From contig JAPDOI010000010.1 of assembly GCA_029168955.1 (NCBI GenBank), positions 3,991,001 to 4,055,000 of the forward strand: 64,000 nucleotides of DNA. The letters are read 5' to 3'. This stretch comes from Aplectana chamaeleonis. Lineage: Eukaryota > Nematoda > Chromadorea > Rhabditida > Cosmocercidae. The notes under the pieces are model-generated. The model was not told the origin of the DNA, made no database searches, and saw only the letters and a list, made by a program, of their open reading frames with translations. Of this stretch, positions 31,325 to 44,870 are shown one piece after another. How positions within the stretch are numbered: the first letter of the stretch is position 1; every line of letters starts with the position of its first letter. The translations under genes were made by a program, and so were the position numbers.

Positions 31325-32880
31325 CTGAGAAACTCGTGGCGTCCAACGGGTGGTTGACACGTCACCCTTGTGGCTTACCGGTCGCTGGGTTGTTTGACAG
31401 CAAGGGGCGGATCGACTGTCTGTTGACCGTGATGTGTCCGATCGACTGTCTGTCGACCGAGGTCCACAGACAGTCGACCACCCATCGACCGGTAGCATGG
31501 GATGACGTCACTTCGTCGTTTTCTCACCTTTGTGCGCGTATTGACGAGCAAAACTTCTGACCCCCGGACCCGCTGCACCGCCAATTGTTCGGTGCCAAAA
31601 TTTTCTTTTCGGTTGTCCTCCTGATTCTGAGGGACTAATTTCCCATTTCTTCCACGTCCGTTTTGAAATTTTTAGGTTTTCAATTCCTTTCTATATCCTG
31701 ACTCGTTATTGAAATATGAAGTTTTTCTTTCATTTATTAATTCGCTGAAAAATTTCTCATTTTCGTTGATCTGTTGTTTGGAAGAAATTTCCAATTTCCG
31801 ATCCTTTCCATGGCCTTTTTGAATTTTTGGAATTTCCGAATTTTGCCTTACACTGACTCGAAATCGAAACGGAAAGTTTTTTTTTAAATTTCTTGATTCG
31901 GGGTCTGAAATTCAATTTCGGTTGATTTTTTGATGGAAAATTTCCGATTTCCGATTTTTTGCACGTCCTCTCTGAATTTTGGAGTTTCCGATTCTTCCCA
32001 TAACCCGACTCGATATCGAAACGGGGAATTTTTTCTTTCATTTCTTGATCCTTCTTTCCAATCTTCACATTTTGGTTGATTTCTTGATAGTAAAGTTAAA
32101 TTTCCGATTCCTTCCGCGTCCTTTTTGAAATTTTCAAGTTTTCGATTGCTTTTATATCCTGACTCGTTATTAAAACTTGACCTTTTTTCATTTTTTGTTT
32201 CAGCGTTGAATTTCTCATTTTTGTTGATTTGTTGTTTTTGGAAGAATTTTCAGATGCCCGATTCTTTTATATGAACATTTAAAGTTTGGAGTTTCCCATT
32301 TTTTCCTTATACTGACTCTAAATCGCAACGAAAACTTTTTTCATTTCTTGATTCGTCTTTCCAATCATAACAGTTTGGTTGATTTCTTGCTCATGAAGAA
32401 GAATTTCCGATACCTTCCATATCCTTTTTGGATTTCTGAGTTTCAGATTCTTTCCATATCCTGACTCGATATCGAAACAAGAACTTTTCTCGTTTCTTGA
32501 ATTGGCGACGAAATTCTAATTTTAGTTGATCTCTGGATCTTGAAATAAACTCTCCGATTTCTTCCATGTCCTCTCTGATTGCTGGGATTTTCTATTTCTT
32601 TCCACATCCTGACTCGATACGAAAGCAGAAATTTTTTCCTTCTTTTATTCGGCGTCAGATTCTTCTTTTTGACTGATTTCCTGGAGGAAAAAATCGATTT
32701 TTTTGTCCTTTTGCAATTCTGGAGTTTTTGTTTTATTGCGTGGAAAAATGAGTAGCTACATAGCTTCTGTTTCTGATGTGCCATTTTGCGTTGCATTCTC
32801 ATTTTTCCTAGATGCTTTTGATTACAAGTGAGACCCATTAGGAGAAACAACAGCAAATAGAATAAACTGATTGAAAACTA
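31325..32880. mobile_element. Left-end fragment of the 4-kb family (D)
   Basis: It begins CTGAGAAACTCGTGGCGTCC directly after the right end of member A and carries the leader and 150-bp tandem repeats. It matches member B up to about 34,370 (GAATAAACTGATTGAAAA) and then breaks off. The terminus variant AGAAACTCG is the same as at the right end of C. Confidence 0.75.
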
Positions 32881-33045
32881 TTCAAAACATAAGAAATGAC
32901 AAAAGCAGTCCATAAAAGATGAACAAAATTTACTAAGAGTAAGAAATATATCAAACAACATTTCTATCATTGCCCACCACTAAACTTTTCAAATTTGTTA
33001 CTAGCTGACTCAAAATTACCGCTTTGACCGCCTCTGCTCCACCCT
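32881..33045. other. Short unique spacer
   Basis: AT-rich sequence between fragment D and member B with no supported feature. Confidence 0.5.
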
Positions 33046-34929
33046 TACTCAGACACTCGTGGCGTCCAACGGGTGGTTAACACGTCACCCTTGTGGCTTA
33101 CCGGTCGCTGGGTGGTTTGACTGCAAGGGGCGGATCGACTGTCTGTCGACCGTGATGTGTCCGATCGACTGTCTGTCGACCGAGGTCCACAGACAGTCGA
33201 CCACCCATCGGCCGATAGCATGGGATGACGTCACTTCATTGTTTTCTCACCTTTGTGCGCGTATTGACGTGCAAAACTTCTGATCCCCAGACCCGCTGCA
33301 CCGCCAACTGTTCGGCGCCGAATTTTTCGTTTCTGTTGTCCTCCTGATTCTGAGGGATTAATTTCCCATTTCTTCCACGTCCGTTTTGAAATTTTTAGGT
33401 TTTCGATTCCTTTCTATGTCCTGACTCGATATTGAAACACGAAGCTTTTCTTTCATTTATTGATTCGGTGAAGAATTTCTCATTTTCGTTGATTTGTTGT
33501 TTGAAAGGAATTTCCCATCCTTTCCATGACCTTTTTGAATTTTTGGAGTTTCCGAATTTTGCCTTATACTGACTCGAATTCGAAACGGAAAGTTTTTCTT
33601 TTTATTTCTTGTTTTGGAGTCTGAAATTTGATTTTGGTTGATTTTTTGATGGAAAATTTCCGATTTCCGATTTTTTGCACGTCCTCTTTGAATTTTGGAG
33701 TTTCCAATTCTTTGCATATCCCGACTCGATATCGGAACGGGAATTTTTTTTCATTTCTCGATTCGTCTTTCCAATCTTCACATTTTGGTTGATTTCTTGA
33801 GAGTGAAATAAAATTTCCGATTCCTTCCGCGTCCTTTTTGAAATTTTCAGGTTTTCGATTGCTTTCTATATCCTGACTTGCTATTAAAATATGACGTTTT
33901 TTTTCATTTCTTGATTCAGCGTTGAATTTCTCATTTTTGTTGATTTGTTGTTTTTGGAAAAATTTTCAGATGTCCGGTTCTTTTTTATGATCATTTAAAG
34001 TCCGGAGTTTTCCATTCTTTCCTTATACTTACTCGAAATTTTTTCCTTTTTCTTTTTATTTTTTTTTTCTTTTTCTTTTTTTTTCTATTTCTTTACCACA
34101 TCCTGACTCGGAACGAAAGCAGAAAATTTCTCCTTTTTTTATTCGGCGTCAGATTCTTCTTTTTGGTTGATTTCCTGAAGGAAAAAATCGATTTTTTTGC
34201 CTTTTTACAATTCTGGAGTTTTTGTTTTATTGCGTGGAAAAATGAGTAGTTACTTGGCTTTTGTTTCTGATTTTTCATTTTGCGTTGCATTCTTATTTTT
34301 CCTGGATGCTTTTGAATACAAGTGAGACCCATTTGGAAAAACAACAGCAAATAAAATAAACTGATTGAAAATTCAGCTCTCTTGGACTTCGACCAGAGCA
34401 AAAAATGGAGATCGGCAATTTGTCTTCGCGTTTTTTTTTCTATGGAGGGTCTAAGGACTTCCGCTATGACACGTTTTCAAGCAGACACCCTCTGCTTCAA
34501 AATGACCCCATTGGCGCAGTTCTTAACGGTCACATGGGGGAACGAGAAACATTTACCGAAGACGACTCAATGACGAGCTCTACTGTGAAAAATCGCGAAC
34601 CCTTTAGGCTTCCGCTCACCAATTCTTTCAAAAACCATTCTGCGCTCCAAAACTTCGTTCAGTACGAACGAGAGGTCTGGTGAAAAGAACAGACCACTCA
34701 AGAGGATTAGCGACGGGTATATGTGGGCTTGGCAAGGCTAGAAATTTTGTCACCAGATCTAAAGCGCACCCTGTAGTAGTAAGTGAATGAAGTGTATGTG
34801 AATAAAGGGGTGTAACTACTTTTCCCTTTCTTTGTTTGATTGTTTTTCATTCATGTTTTTCTCGTTAGTGGTCACAGTATATGACAGTCAACTCGTAACA
34901 TCAAATAATCAGAAGAAATATTCAAAAAT

Positions 34930-35490
34930 TTGAAAAATTATTCTGAAAATTTGAAAACTTTGCTCTTTGAGTATATTCGAAAAAGCGAAGTTCGAGAATT
35001 TAGGCCGTTTCGATCAAGTACACTTGATCTGCCCCTAGTTTCCAGGATATTTAGACCCCGGATTCAACGAATTCATGAGTCTCCGGCCATTTTTTCACAT
35101 TTGGCGATTGTGTATTCTCCGCTTGCTCCAGTCTTTCATATCATTACCATGGACGTGGTGCGCTTATTGAAGCTAAATCATGAATTTCAAGAGTGGTATG
35201 TACTTTACAGAAAACAGTCGCTACGCGTCTATCATTGGTTTCTATGGTATGTACAAAAATCAGGCACTGGGCGACCAACAGGACAGGACAAGCTAGTCTA
35301 CTAGACACCGCTGCTGAAAAGAGCAATTGGGTGAGCCTTGTAAGCCACATGCATTTCATTCAGTCTAGACTGACATTGCAATAATTTCTGAAATTTGCAG
35401 GAAAGACGTTTCCGGATACAGTTTCGAAGGCGGCTACGCTTCTCTGATGGCTTCATACGAACGCTCTTCTGAGATCTCGTCTTCCTTGAG
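34930..35490 (+). pseudogene. Member B counterpart of the A open segment, frameshifted
   Basis: It shares residues such as HESPAIFSHLAIVYSPLAP and LYRKQSLR with member A. A 5-bp duplication (GGACAGGACA near 35,280) shifts the first exon and creates an early stop. The downstream GTGAGC donor, TTTGCAG acceptor and second exon are kept. Confidence 0.3.
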
Positions 35491-36659
35491 GCTTGTATAT
35501 TTTCACTCACGAAATATATCCCGAAATTGGCGTTCTCCCTCGAAATTTCTCCTGGTTGGGAAGCTTTGAACGAAATTAGCCGAAAATTTCGGAAAATCGA
35601 CTAATAAACCACAGATTCGTGATCAACGCCCCCAAAAAAACCCTTGGGAGAATTATAAGTTAAATCTGGAACATTTTCTAAAACGCTTCCAGAGCCCTCT
35701 AATCGGTATCAATATTCGCCCAACCGAAAGTCCTAAACGCTGTAAGCCTGGACAAAGTATGGAAAATGCGCCTTCACCTAAATTTTGCTCAGGGGGTAGC
35801 TTTGGACGCTGTACACATTCGTGAGGCCCGTTTCCAAATTTTCGAAAGAATAATTCCCTTTTTGGAGGGTACATAAAGCACAAAAAGCAACCTTTTTAGG
35901 CTTATAACTTCTTGGAACCGGCAGCTCCGGCGGAATACTGCGCAGTTTTACTATTGACCCACTAGAGATACTAACGATACTAGTCGTTTTGGCAGAGGTG
36001 TTTACCACTCTAAGCACTTCCCTTGTTAGCAAATTTTAAAATGTGTGTGGGTGGCGTTGGTGTGGGTGTGGGTGTGGGTGTGGGTGGTTTGGGTGTGGGT
36101 GCGATTGTGAAGACATCATTATGATCAGCGTGGAATTTTCCCCAAGATGAGCAGAAAAACGAAAAATCGATGTCGGGGTTAGAGTGTGCCCTCAAGGTCC
36201 AATCAATAGATATTTGAATATATGTGAATAAACATGTAGCATTTCTGATGAAGTAAGTCAGTCGATCAAAAAATAACCTTGAAAAAGTTTTCGAAGTTTT
36301 TGGCTCATTTCATTATAGCACCACAAATGGACTGAAGTGAGACTTTGATAAAGCAGTAACATATTTTTGCCGGTACAATGTGCAACGTTAGGTCTTACTT
36401 CTTGTTATTTGGTTTTTTGGAAACTATTCGGTTATATCGTTCATCATCCGTCATAATGTTGTCTTGTTATCTCATATTTGTGTATTGACAGTCGTTATTT
36501 GAGATCAGGAGTTCTTATCCTACCCTCATTCTGAATTGTTAAAATGTTGATCAATGATTAGGATAAAATTTTGTTACTGTAAGTGTTTTACCAGCATTTG
36601 AAAGATTTTCGCCGCAACGCGGCGAATTTGAAGAGCCAGCGGCACTCATCTTCGAGATC

Positions 36660-36905
36660 TACAGGTGTCCAACTGCCGGTCGACAGGTATCCATCTACCG
36701 GTGGACAAACATCTAAGAAACGGTTGATGGGTGTCCAATAAACGGTCGACAGGTATCCAACTACCGGCGAACAGGTATCCATCTACCGGTCGACAGGTAT
36801 CTCATAAACGGTCAACTGGTATCTCACTACCGGCCGACAGGTATCGAATCACTGGTCGACAGGTATCCAACTAACGGTGGACAAGTTTTCAACTACCGGT
36901 CGTCG
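36660..36905. repeat. 22-bp tandem repeats in member B
   Basis: Same ACCGGTCGACAGGTATCC unit as in A, with individual units diverged (for example GGTCAACTGGTATCTCACTA). Confidence 0.8.
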
Positions 36906-37064
36906 GGTGGTCGAAGGACAACTCAAGGGGAGTGACGGGCAACTCGAGGGGGTTGGCAAGCAACTCTAGGGGAGCAGTCCCGCCCCTTTTTAGCGGTCGT
37001 GGGGAAGCACGCTATGAGGTGATTGCTTGTCGACCACCCGTTGAACGCCACGAGTGTCTGAGTA

Positions 37065-38986
37065 CGTGTTGTTTTAAGGATTGCTCATAAATCTACCGTC
37101 GTTCGCTGGTTCATCAACTACGTCCATTATGAAAGCGAATTCCTTGAAAAGCGTTCCCTCCTCGGAATCATTGGTAAGAGACTTTAGGTTACTCAGAGAG
37201 GTTGGCCCAAAAATTGCTCACCAGGCTCAGCACCGGCTCTCGGTTTGCTATTTCTCGGTTATTTCAACGGGTGTGGAGGACCCGATGAGAGTGTGCAGTG
37301 TGAATGCAGGACCTTACAGCAATTTCCTGAATACATTCCCCTACTTCCTGCACGCTCCCGATGAAGTCCTGCACACATTCCACGATTTCCGGCACACCAG
37401 TCAAATCCCGATTTCCTGCACACATTCCCACTCCCAGTGGGGTCCCGCACACGATCTGCTGACTGCCTTGGGGTCCCCCCACCTCCTGCGCACTCCCACT
37501 GCGATCCTGCACCAACTCATCAACGCCTTGAGCAGTTTTCGCATCGACTTGCGTACTCTCCAGTAAAAGCAAGCGTAAGGAGCACGTGTCATCGTATGTG
37601 ATCTCGCGTTAAATTGGATAGCTTTCAAAAAATTCTTACGGAGGACTTCTTCGTAAGCTATCCGACTTTTTCTTCATTGACACATTGTCTCCATTTTCTC
37701 TGTCAGCTCGCGCTAAGTTGCAGTTTAACGCGATCTTACCGCGAGCTAATTCGCGGTTCCAAACCCATTTACTACCACCCCTAAACTTAGAACATTTTTT
37801 CAAGGACCCTACCTAATGAAGCGCTCTTTAGCCTGCAACTGCGTCTCTTGTAAGAACTCTTGGGTGCCTTGTCAAATACGGACAAATCATTCTAAATGTA
37901 GTTTTAGTGGCTGAAATCGGCACCTTTATTTGCGTTACTGATATCTCTAAGACATCTATACTGAAACTGCGTAGTACCCACCCCGAATAATTGGTCGAAA
38001 AAAGTTACATGCTAAAAACCGTCGTTAGTGTTCCTATTCTACTTTCGAAAACGCTCAGCAATCTTTCGAAAATTTGGAAACGGACCTCATAATCGTGTTT
38101 TACGCCCAGAATAGCCCGGCCGGACAAAGTTTGGTGGAATTACACTGCTCGAACTTCAAACAGAGTTTTCCAATCGTGGACTCTCCCCTGAACCTAATGT
38201 TTCCTATGCTAACCGTAGTATACTTCAATATTCTTGATTTCACTGAGTTCAGGTTCTTATTCTTGTGTAATACAAAGTTAGTCTCCCTTCTTAGAGGGGC
38301 GAAATCGTGATCACACCTCCATGAGGCTTGCTCAGAAGTCCTATCACAATACACAGTTGAATATTGTTTTTACTGCTTTTATTTTTGACGCTAGGTCCCG
38401 CTAAGTCTTGTTTGTCAGTAACTGAGATTATGATTGTCATCTATATCCCTGCAAAAAATATTTCACAGACTCATAATCGATTGAGGCTGCAAAAGGGAGA
38501 AAAACCGAGCGTTTCCAAAAAGTACGTGCACAAAGACTTTGTAACATCGACACACTTGGGGTACCTGCACAAAGACTTTGTAACATCGGCACACTTGGGC
38601 TTAGCTCCTTCAGCTGAGTGCGAAGGTCCGATGAAGGTGCAACGTGCCGAAACGTCACTAGAAAAGGGGGGTTCTTCCGAAGTTCTCAAACTTTCTAAAG
38701 TTTTTCGAGAAAGATAGAGTTTTTCCCCTTTTGCAGCTCAGTTCGAAAAATATGTTTGCACACACCATGAGGCTCAGGGACAGAAACATTTTGCCAAGTG
38801 ATATTCTGTGCAGCAAGCAGGTATGTCGCAATCCGGCAGCCCTATGCAATCACATGTATGTGTGAAAATAGAATGAGGCTACAATTTCCCGGATCTCCTT
38901 ATGGGTATTTTTGCAATCGACCTAGCTCATCCGGCAGGCCTGCACAAGTTCAACCACAAAATCACAAGGCCAGCGCAAAACCAAAC
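37065..38986. other. No clear gene; degenerate minisatellite and PLE-like remnant
   Basis: 37,300-37,540 repeats CCTGCACACATTCC and CCCGCACAC words related to the 42-bp minisatellite at 58,690-59,400. A 161-codon open frame over it (37,081-37,566) reflects that repeat and has no domain. A 38-bp unit (TGCACAAAGACTTTGTAACA) occurs twice at 38,527 and 38,565, just before a hammerhead-like motif. Confidence 0.5.
38628..38653 (+). ncRNA. Hammerhead-like motif, probable PLE remnant
   Basis: CCGATGAA, hairpin GGTGC-AAC-GTGCC, GAAAC followed by GTC. It matches the PLE hammerhead layout except for C in place of U in CUGAUGA. No RT or GIY-YIG remains nearby, so this would be a solo 3' end. Confidence 0.4.
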
Positions 38987-38988
38987 TA

Positions 38989-40273
38989 CTCAGACGATAG
39001 CAGGCCCTGAGCCCACCCCGAATGCACCCCGAGCCGCGTCCATGTTGCGCTCAGGGTGACAAATTTGGCAATTTCCGGGCCACATATGTTGCGTTCCAGG
39101 CCGCATACGTTGCGCTCCGGGTGCTGCCGACGAGATTGATTCACGCAGCGCTCTGAGCGCAACTGTCGGCTGATGACGTCACAGTATACCATACAGCGTA
39201 GATAGTTGCGCCCCGGGCGCTTTCTATAAACCGATTTAAGCAACAGAGTTGCAAAAATCGATACCTCGAAGTGGTTCAGCTCCGCTGATCGATTATAGCT
39301 CCCATTTTAGCTAATCGATTTTTCAAGGAAGAATCCAACGATTTCAACACATTCACCGAATCACCCCACCCTACTGAATTTCCTTGGATATATATGACCC
39401 TTAATTGTCCCTTTTCTAAACTATTGTTGATTATGAAATACCTTTAAGCTTAATACACTTTCCCCTGCTTAGAATTTTGATTCTGTCACAATTTCCCTCA
39501 CAACTTCACCCATTAATCTTCTGACTTCACCTGATTTCCTTCAGCTATTAGGTATATTTCCCTGAAATTATTAGGTATTCATAACAACCGCCCTTTCTCA
39601 GTCCTTCTAATGATCTCGAAAGAGACGCAGCGTACGGGAGCAGATGCACGCGATTAATGGAAATAAATTTCACTTGGAAACAGATGATAAGCTGAATATC
39701 GTATTTTAGAACACTCAAAATGCGTATTAAATCCAGTTAACCCTCCCGAATCAACTGTTTTTTTCCGATTTCGGACATTTTAATTTTTCAGAGTGAATGT
39801 TCAAATTTAAATATCCGAGCGATTCGTTTTTCTCATTTTTTTTCAAATTGCTAGATAAATCCGAAATATTCTCTTCATGAATATTTGCAAAGTGCGTTCG
39901 GAAAGTCATGTTAACGTTTCATTTTTTGAATACACTCTTAATATTGCACAAATATGAAGAATATAGTGAATTCTAGGATGGTCGAATATTGAGCGCAAAT
40001 GGAGCAATTACAAGCTCTACAAGAGAAACAGTGAGAATTCCGCTCAAAAATCGCAGGAAGCCTAGATGATCTTCCTTGTTTCAATTGATTCATGGAATTT
40101 CGAAATTCGCGCGTCAGTCAACGCATGTGGCCTGGAGAGAAACCTGAACGCACTGCACGTTGCAATCACAACCGAAATGCACCGCAAGTTCGAATATCAA
40201 CTGCTCTGCGTTTCGGTTGCAGTGGGCGGGGAGAGGCGGAGCCGGTTGCGCCCGGGGCCTGCTATTGTCTGAG
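38989..40273. mobile_element. 1.3-kb TA-flanked element, CTCAGAC terminus
   Basis: The left end CTCAGACGATAGCAGGCCC and right end GGGGCCTGCTATTGTCTGAG are inverted with one or two changes, and TA flanks both (38,987-38,988; 40,274-40,275). The first seven bases, CTCAGAC, are the same as in the 4-kb family, suggesting one transposase recognises both. No transposase gene is visible. The interior is AT-rich and non-coding. Confidence 0.65.
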
Positions 40274-40275
40274 TA

Positions 40276-41015
<740 letters not shown>

Positions 41016-41242
41016 GACCTCTAAAATTCCGACTAGATGAGCATCGCAGAGCACTCTCCAATCCCGCCGCCTACCCCAACAGTAGTTTCTCAAGGCACCG
41101 TACGAGCAGACACTTGGAAGAAGATGCTCCTCCTTTCGAAGTGACTGTTCTCCATAAACACCTGTTACGGCCGCTGGAGAGAAAAATAATGGAGGCGAGA
41201 GAAATCTAACGTGTTCAACCAGAAATCAACGCAAAGGAAGAA

Positions 41243-41770
41243 CTGGGGTGCGTTCCAAGAACATTCCCAAGGCAAAACGCGTCCATGGAAACGTAGCCAC
41301 TGGCGCGTGGAAACAATTTGCCGTTATAAATCGTGGCCATGGGGAACAAGTTTGTTCATGGAAAGGCTATTGGCCCTCCCACGGCATCGTGGAAACATTC
41401 TTGGAACGCACCCCTGGATGATCTGGGGTGCGTTCCAAGAACGTTTCCATGACTCCATGGGAGGAAAAACAACCTTCCGATGGAAAAATTTGCTTTCCAT
41501 GGATGCGAATAATAACTTAACATTGCTCTCATGTGGCTGTGGCTATATTTCCATGGACGCGTTTTGCCATGGAAAGGTTCTTGAAACGCACCCCTGGGGT
41601 GCGTTCCAAGAACATTTCCATGGCAAAAGTTTTTTCCATGAAAACGTAGGGAACGGCTACGTGGAAGCATTTAGCAGTTACAAATCGTGACCATGGGAAA
41701 CAAGTTCGGCCATGGAAAGGCTATTTGTCCTCCCACGGCATCATGGAAACGTTCTTGGAACGCACCCCTG
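41243..41770. mobile_element. Three tandem MITEs of the CTGGGGTGCGTTCC family
   Basis: Copies at 41,243-41,416, 41,423-41,596 and 41,594-41,770 each start CTGGGGTGCGTTCCAAGAAC and end near GAACGCACCCCTG. The first two are separated by six bases and the last two share CTG. Copies 1 and 3 have the same orientation and copy 2 is inverted, judging from the GGCAAAACGCGTCC or GGCAAAAG block. All contain repeated CCATGG words. Confidence 0.75.
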
Positions 41771-43466
41771 CTGAGAATGATACTGTGATACCGCGCGCTC
41801 GCTAATGGCTCTTTCCATCCCGGGGTTTAGTTTTAAGCACACTTGCACGCAAAAGGGGGTGGGTTTCTCCTTTCCACACTCATCCTCTACAATACCGCCC
41901 GCGACTTTGGGAAAAACGGCGATTCCGGCGTCTTTTTCCGCCGGAAAACGCCGTTTTGTCATAACTTCGTTCAAAAAGGTCCGTTCGGGCTGTAAGGGGC
42001 GTAATCAGAATCAGCATCAAGAGCTCTTCATGTTGAGCTCACCCATGTCTTACCCTGCAAACAAGGCATATAGGGTTGACAGAATCAATCGAGTGTACGA
42101 AAACTGAAGCTAGATATCAAATTGAGGCAAATATTTGACTTATCGATCGTTCAGATCAATGACGAGTTATATAAATGTATGTTAGACCAATTTATGGAGG
42201 TGGCGAAAGTGAAAATTGTTGATTTCTAGCCGTTTCGACGCCCTGGCAGACACAGTCATCGGCCTTCGCCCAGGCTCAAAACGCCCGCGACCACAACCAC
42301 GCTCAATAGAGATTCTTTTGAAACAGTTCCAAACTTCCTGGAGGCATTTCCCGCCTAGCGCCACCCTCGTGAGTTTGGCTTTGAAAAACGACTCTCGACC
42401 ACAGACGTCCCGTTCTCGTCTCAAACTGGGCCAATCGACTTGAGACTCGACCTACAACTTTACTTTTTCATCCTCTTTCTAATTAGGACTTCGGCAGCCA
42501 AATCCGGAAATTTTGATTTCTCACCTTTCGAAGATGTGGTAAGACAGCGTTTTTCCGCCTGTTTGGCGCTCCGGCAGACAGAGTCATCGTCCTTCGCTCG
42601 GGCTCAGAATGCCCGCGATCACAACGACGCTCAACATGGACTCTTTTAAAACAGTTACAACCTGTCTGGAGGCATTTCCCGCCTAGCGCCACCCCCGTGA
42701 TTTTAGATTTTTCAAAAACTACCCCAAATCATTTCGATCCGTACGGGCTCCTGGCAACGCCTTATTTGTTTCTCAGCTAAAACCGCCCTCATCCCAAATT
42801 TGATTTTTTCGACTCTGTTTATCCGGCTCTGCGAAGCGGTGCGGTAACACATTTGGCATATAGAGCAGAATTTTAAGTTTCTTTGGACAATGTTTTCAAC
42901 TGGTTGTTTGTTTCAGGGAATACATTTAGGTCAATCTTGAGCGTGACGCCAATTTGAAATTGTTCATTTCAATTGATCCGATTTCAACGACTTTTTTCGT
43001 GGCTACGGCCCTTTTTCAGGCCATAATATTTCGGCACTTTCTGCAGGATTTTTTTCTTTTGCGAAAATGCTTCTTGAAATACTTATTTTTGGCAACTTGA
43101 TCGGATCTCAGCGTACCACTCAAATCAGGAATCAAATTTCTATCGCAAGAAGCTGCCGTATTCGTATTTCGATTATTATCAGCCCATATCAAACTTTGAT
43201 TTTTGGAGACCACCTATAGCCGGCCAAGGCACTGAGACAGTGTTACGTCGGGAGAACGAGCGCCCTCGCTCCCAAACGGCACTGAACGAACGCTTACCAA
43301 CGCCCCTCACTCGTGGAGTTTCAATTATCTTCCTTTGTTCGACATGGCGGCCCTTCTCGTCTCGCGGTAGAGACAGGGGTAGAGATGCAGAGCGCAGACA
43401 AGGAGAGCAGCAAACCGAGAGCTAGCCAGCATGTCGCCTCACTTATCGGTTCTTCATATCGACTCA

Positions 43467-44144
43467 GGCAAACTGGGGCGTCGACAACAGGTTGATAAGT
43501 TGTCATCTCATAAACCGCTCCCTGTTGACAAGTCAAATCGCGCATATTGTCTGCCTGAGACCTGCCCGTTGCCCAGCGACGTCCGCCCGTTGTCGGGCTG
43601 TTGACAACTCGATGTGACGCGTTTAGCGGCCAATTTAGCAGAAGTTCACATCCTACAGGACTGTTTCGTCTAGCTTAGGTACTACTTTACACCGACACGC
43701 GTCGCGGTCGGCACTCCGACACGCGTCGCGGTCGGCACTCCGAACACGCGTCGCGGTCGGCACACCAACGCGCGTCGCGGTCGGCACACCGACACGCGTC
43801 GCGGCTGGCTCGCCCAGCCTCCACTGGGGTCACCACCGGATAGGCAGGACCTCCAGATGCTGGGCGGGGCCAATGTTCCGCAAACTTGGGTAATTGAACC
43901 GGCTGCGCTCTCATCATTCACAGCATGCCTGAAAAATGCGTCGTATACTTCCCTTTTATCTAGAGCGTTAGCTGTGCAACAGCTCGACATCGACGAGATC
44001 ATAACTCGCCGCCGTAATTGCTGTGCAACAGCTCGACATCGACCAGAGCACAACTCGCGGCCACGGGCCCGCCGAATATCGGCGCGTTGGCCAGATGTGA
44101 CTCATGGTGGGCGGATCAACCTGTTGTCGACACCCCAGTTTGCC
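43467..44144. mobile_element. Nested element with 30-bp inverted ends
   Basis: GGCAAACTGGGGCGTCGACA at the left and TGTCGACACCCCAGTTTGCC at the right are inverted with one change, and the match continues to AACAGGTTGAT / ATCAACCTGTT. No target duplication is obvious. Inside is a direct repeat of GCTGTGCAACAGCTCGACAT at 43,969 and 44,021, and a 24-bp tandem array. Confidence 0.6.
43688..43808. repeat. 24-bp tandem array
   Basis: About five units of ACACGCGTCGCGGTCGGCAC plus four bases, with small variations. The unit length is a multiple of three, so long open frames arise by chance. Confidence 0.85.
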
Positions 44145-44329
44145 AGAGGAGGCACGGGAGTGTGAGCGGCGTAAGTTGAATCGTGCGGCCCGATTCGGGT
44201 TACTGGAGTCGCACTCACACCCGTTCCGAAATTACCACCCACCTACAACTTCGCAACAATTCAGGGTCCCCTCTCCTTTCCAAATAAAAAAGGGCAAGTT
44301 GCCTATTAACGCGGCGGGTGTATACTTGT

Positions 44330-44870
44330 TATCCGAAGGTAATTCCTCGGATAATGGATCGATTCGGATAATGCCATTTTAAATTTACCGGATATTGGTT
44401 CGATTCAGATAATGCGTTTTTTCAAATTTTCGGATATTGGATCTATTCAGATAATGCCATTTTTCCAATGATTCGGATACGGATATCCGTCGGATAATTT
44501 CGGATAAATTTCGGATATTATCGGAACAAACCTCAGGCAACACACAAACACACACATACACACATACACACATACACACATACACACTTACACACATACA
44601 CACATACACACATACACACATACACACATATGTACACACATACACACGTATGTACACACATACACACATACACACATACACACATACAACCATACACACT
44701 TACACATATACACACATACCCGCATACACACATACACACATACACATATACACACATACACACGTACACACATACACACATACACACATACACACTTTAC
44801 TACATTTAACCTAAAATGAACCGATTTTTATCCGTTTTATCCTTTTTTATCCGATTTTAACTGTTTCAAA
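44330..44870. repeat. ATCCGAA words and (CACACATA)n microsatellite
   Basis: 44,330-44,525 is rich in CGGATAA and ATCCG words. An 8-bp CACACATA array follows at 44,538-44,797, with more TTTATCCG words after it. Frames through the array are artefacts. Confidence 0.85.

Larger units (their letters stand above)
33048..37062. mobile_element. 4-kb TA-flanked repeat element, member B
   Basis: It starts CTCAGACACTCGTGGCGTCC and ends CACGAGTGTCTGAG, with TA at 33,046-33,047 and 37,063-37,064. The order of internal blocks is as in A, but the tandem units are partly replaced by a segment shared with D (about 34,100-34,370) and a segment at 34,375-34,745 related to about 55,080-55,260. The G-rich minisatellite is short. 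It has about 120 bp (36,199-36,325) that A lacks and C has in diverged form, so A carries a deletion. Confidence 0.75.

Noticed and set aside
37081..37566. 161-codon open frame as a secreted or membrane protein
   Set aside because: It overlaps a degenerate minisatellite and shows no signal peptide, domain or splice signals.
44385..44793. Cys-Val-Tyr repeat proteins on the minus strand
   Set aside because: They come from the 8-bp CACACATA microsatellite.
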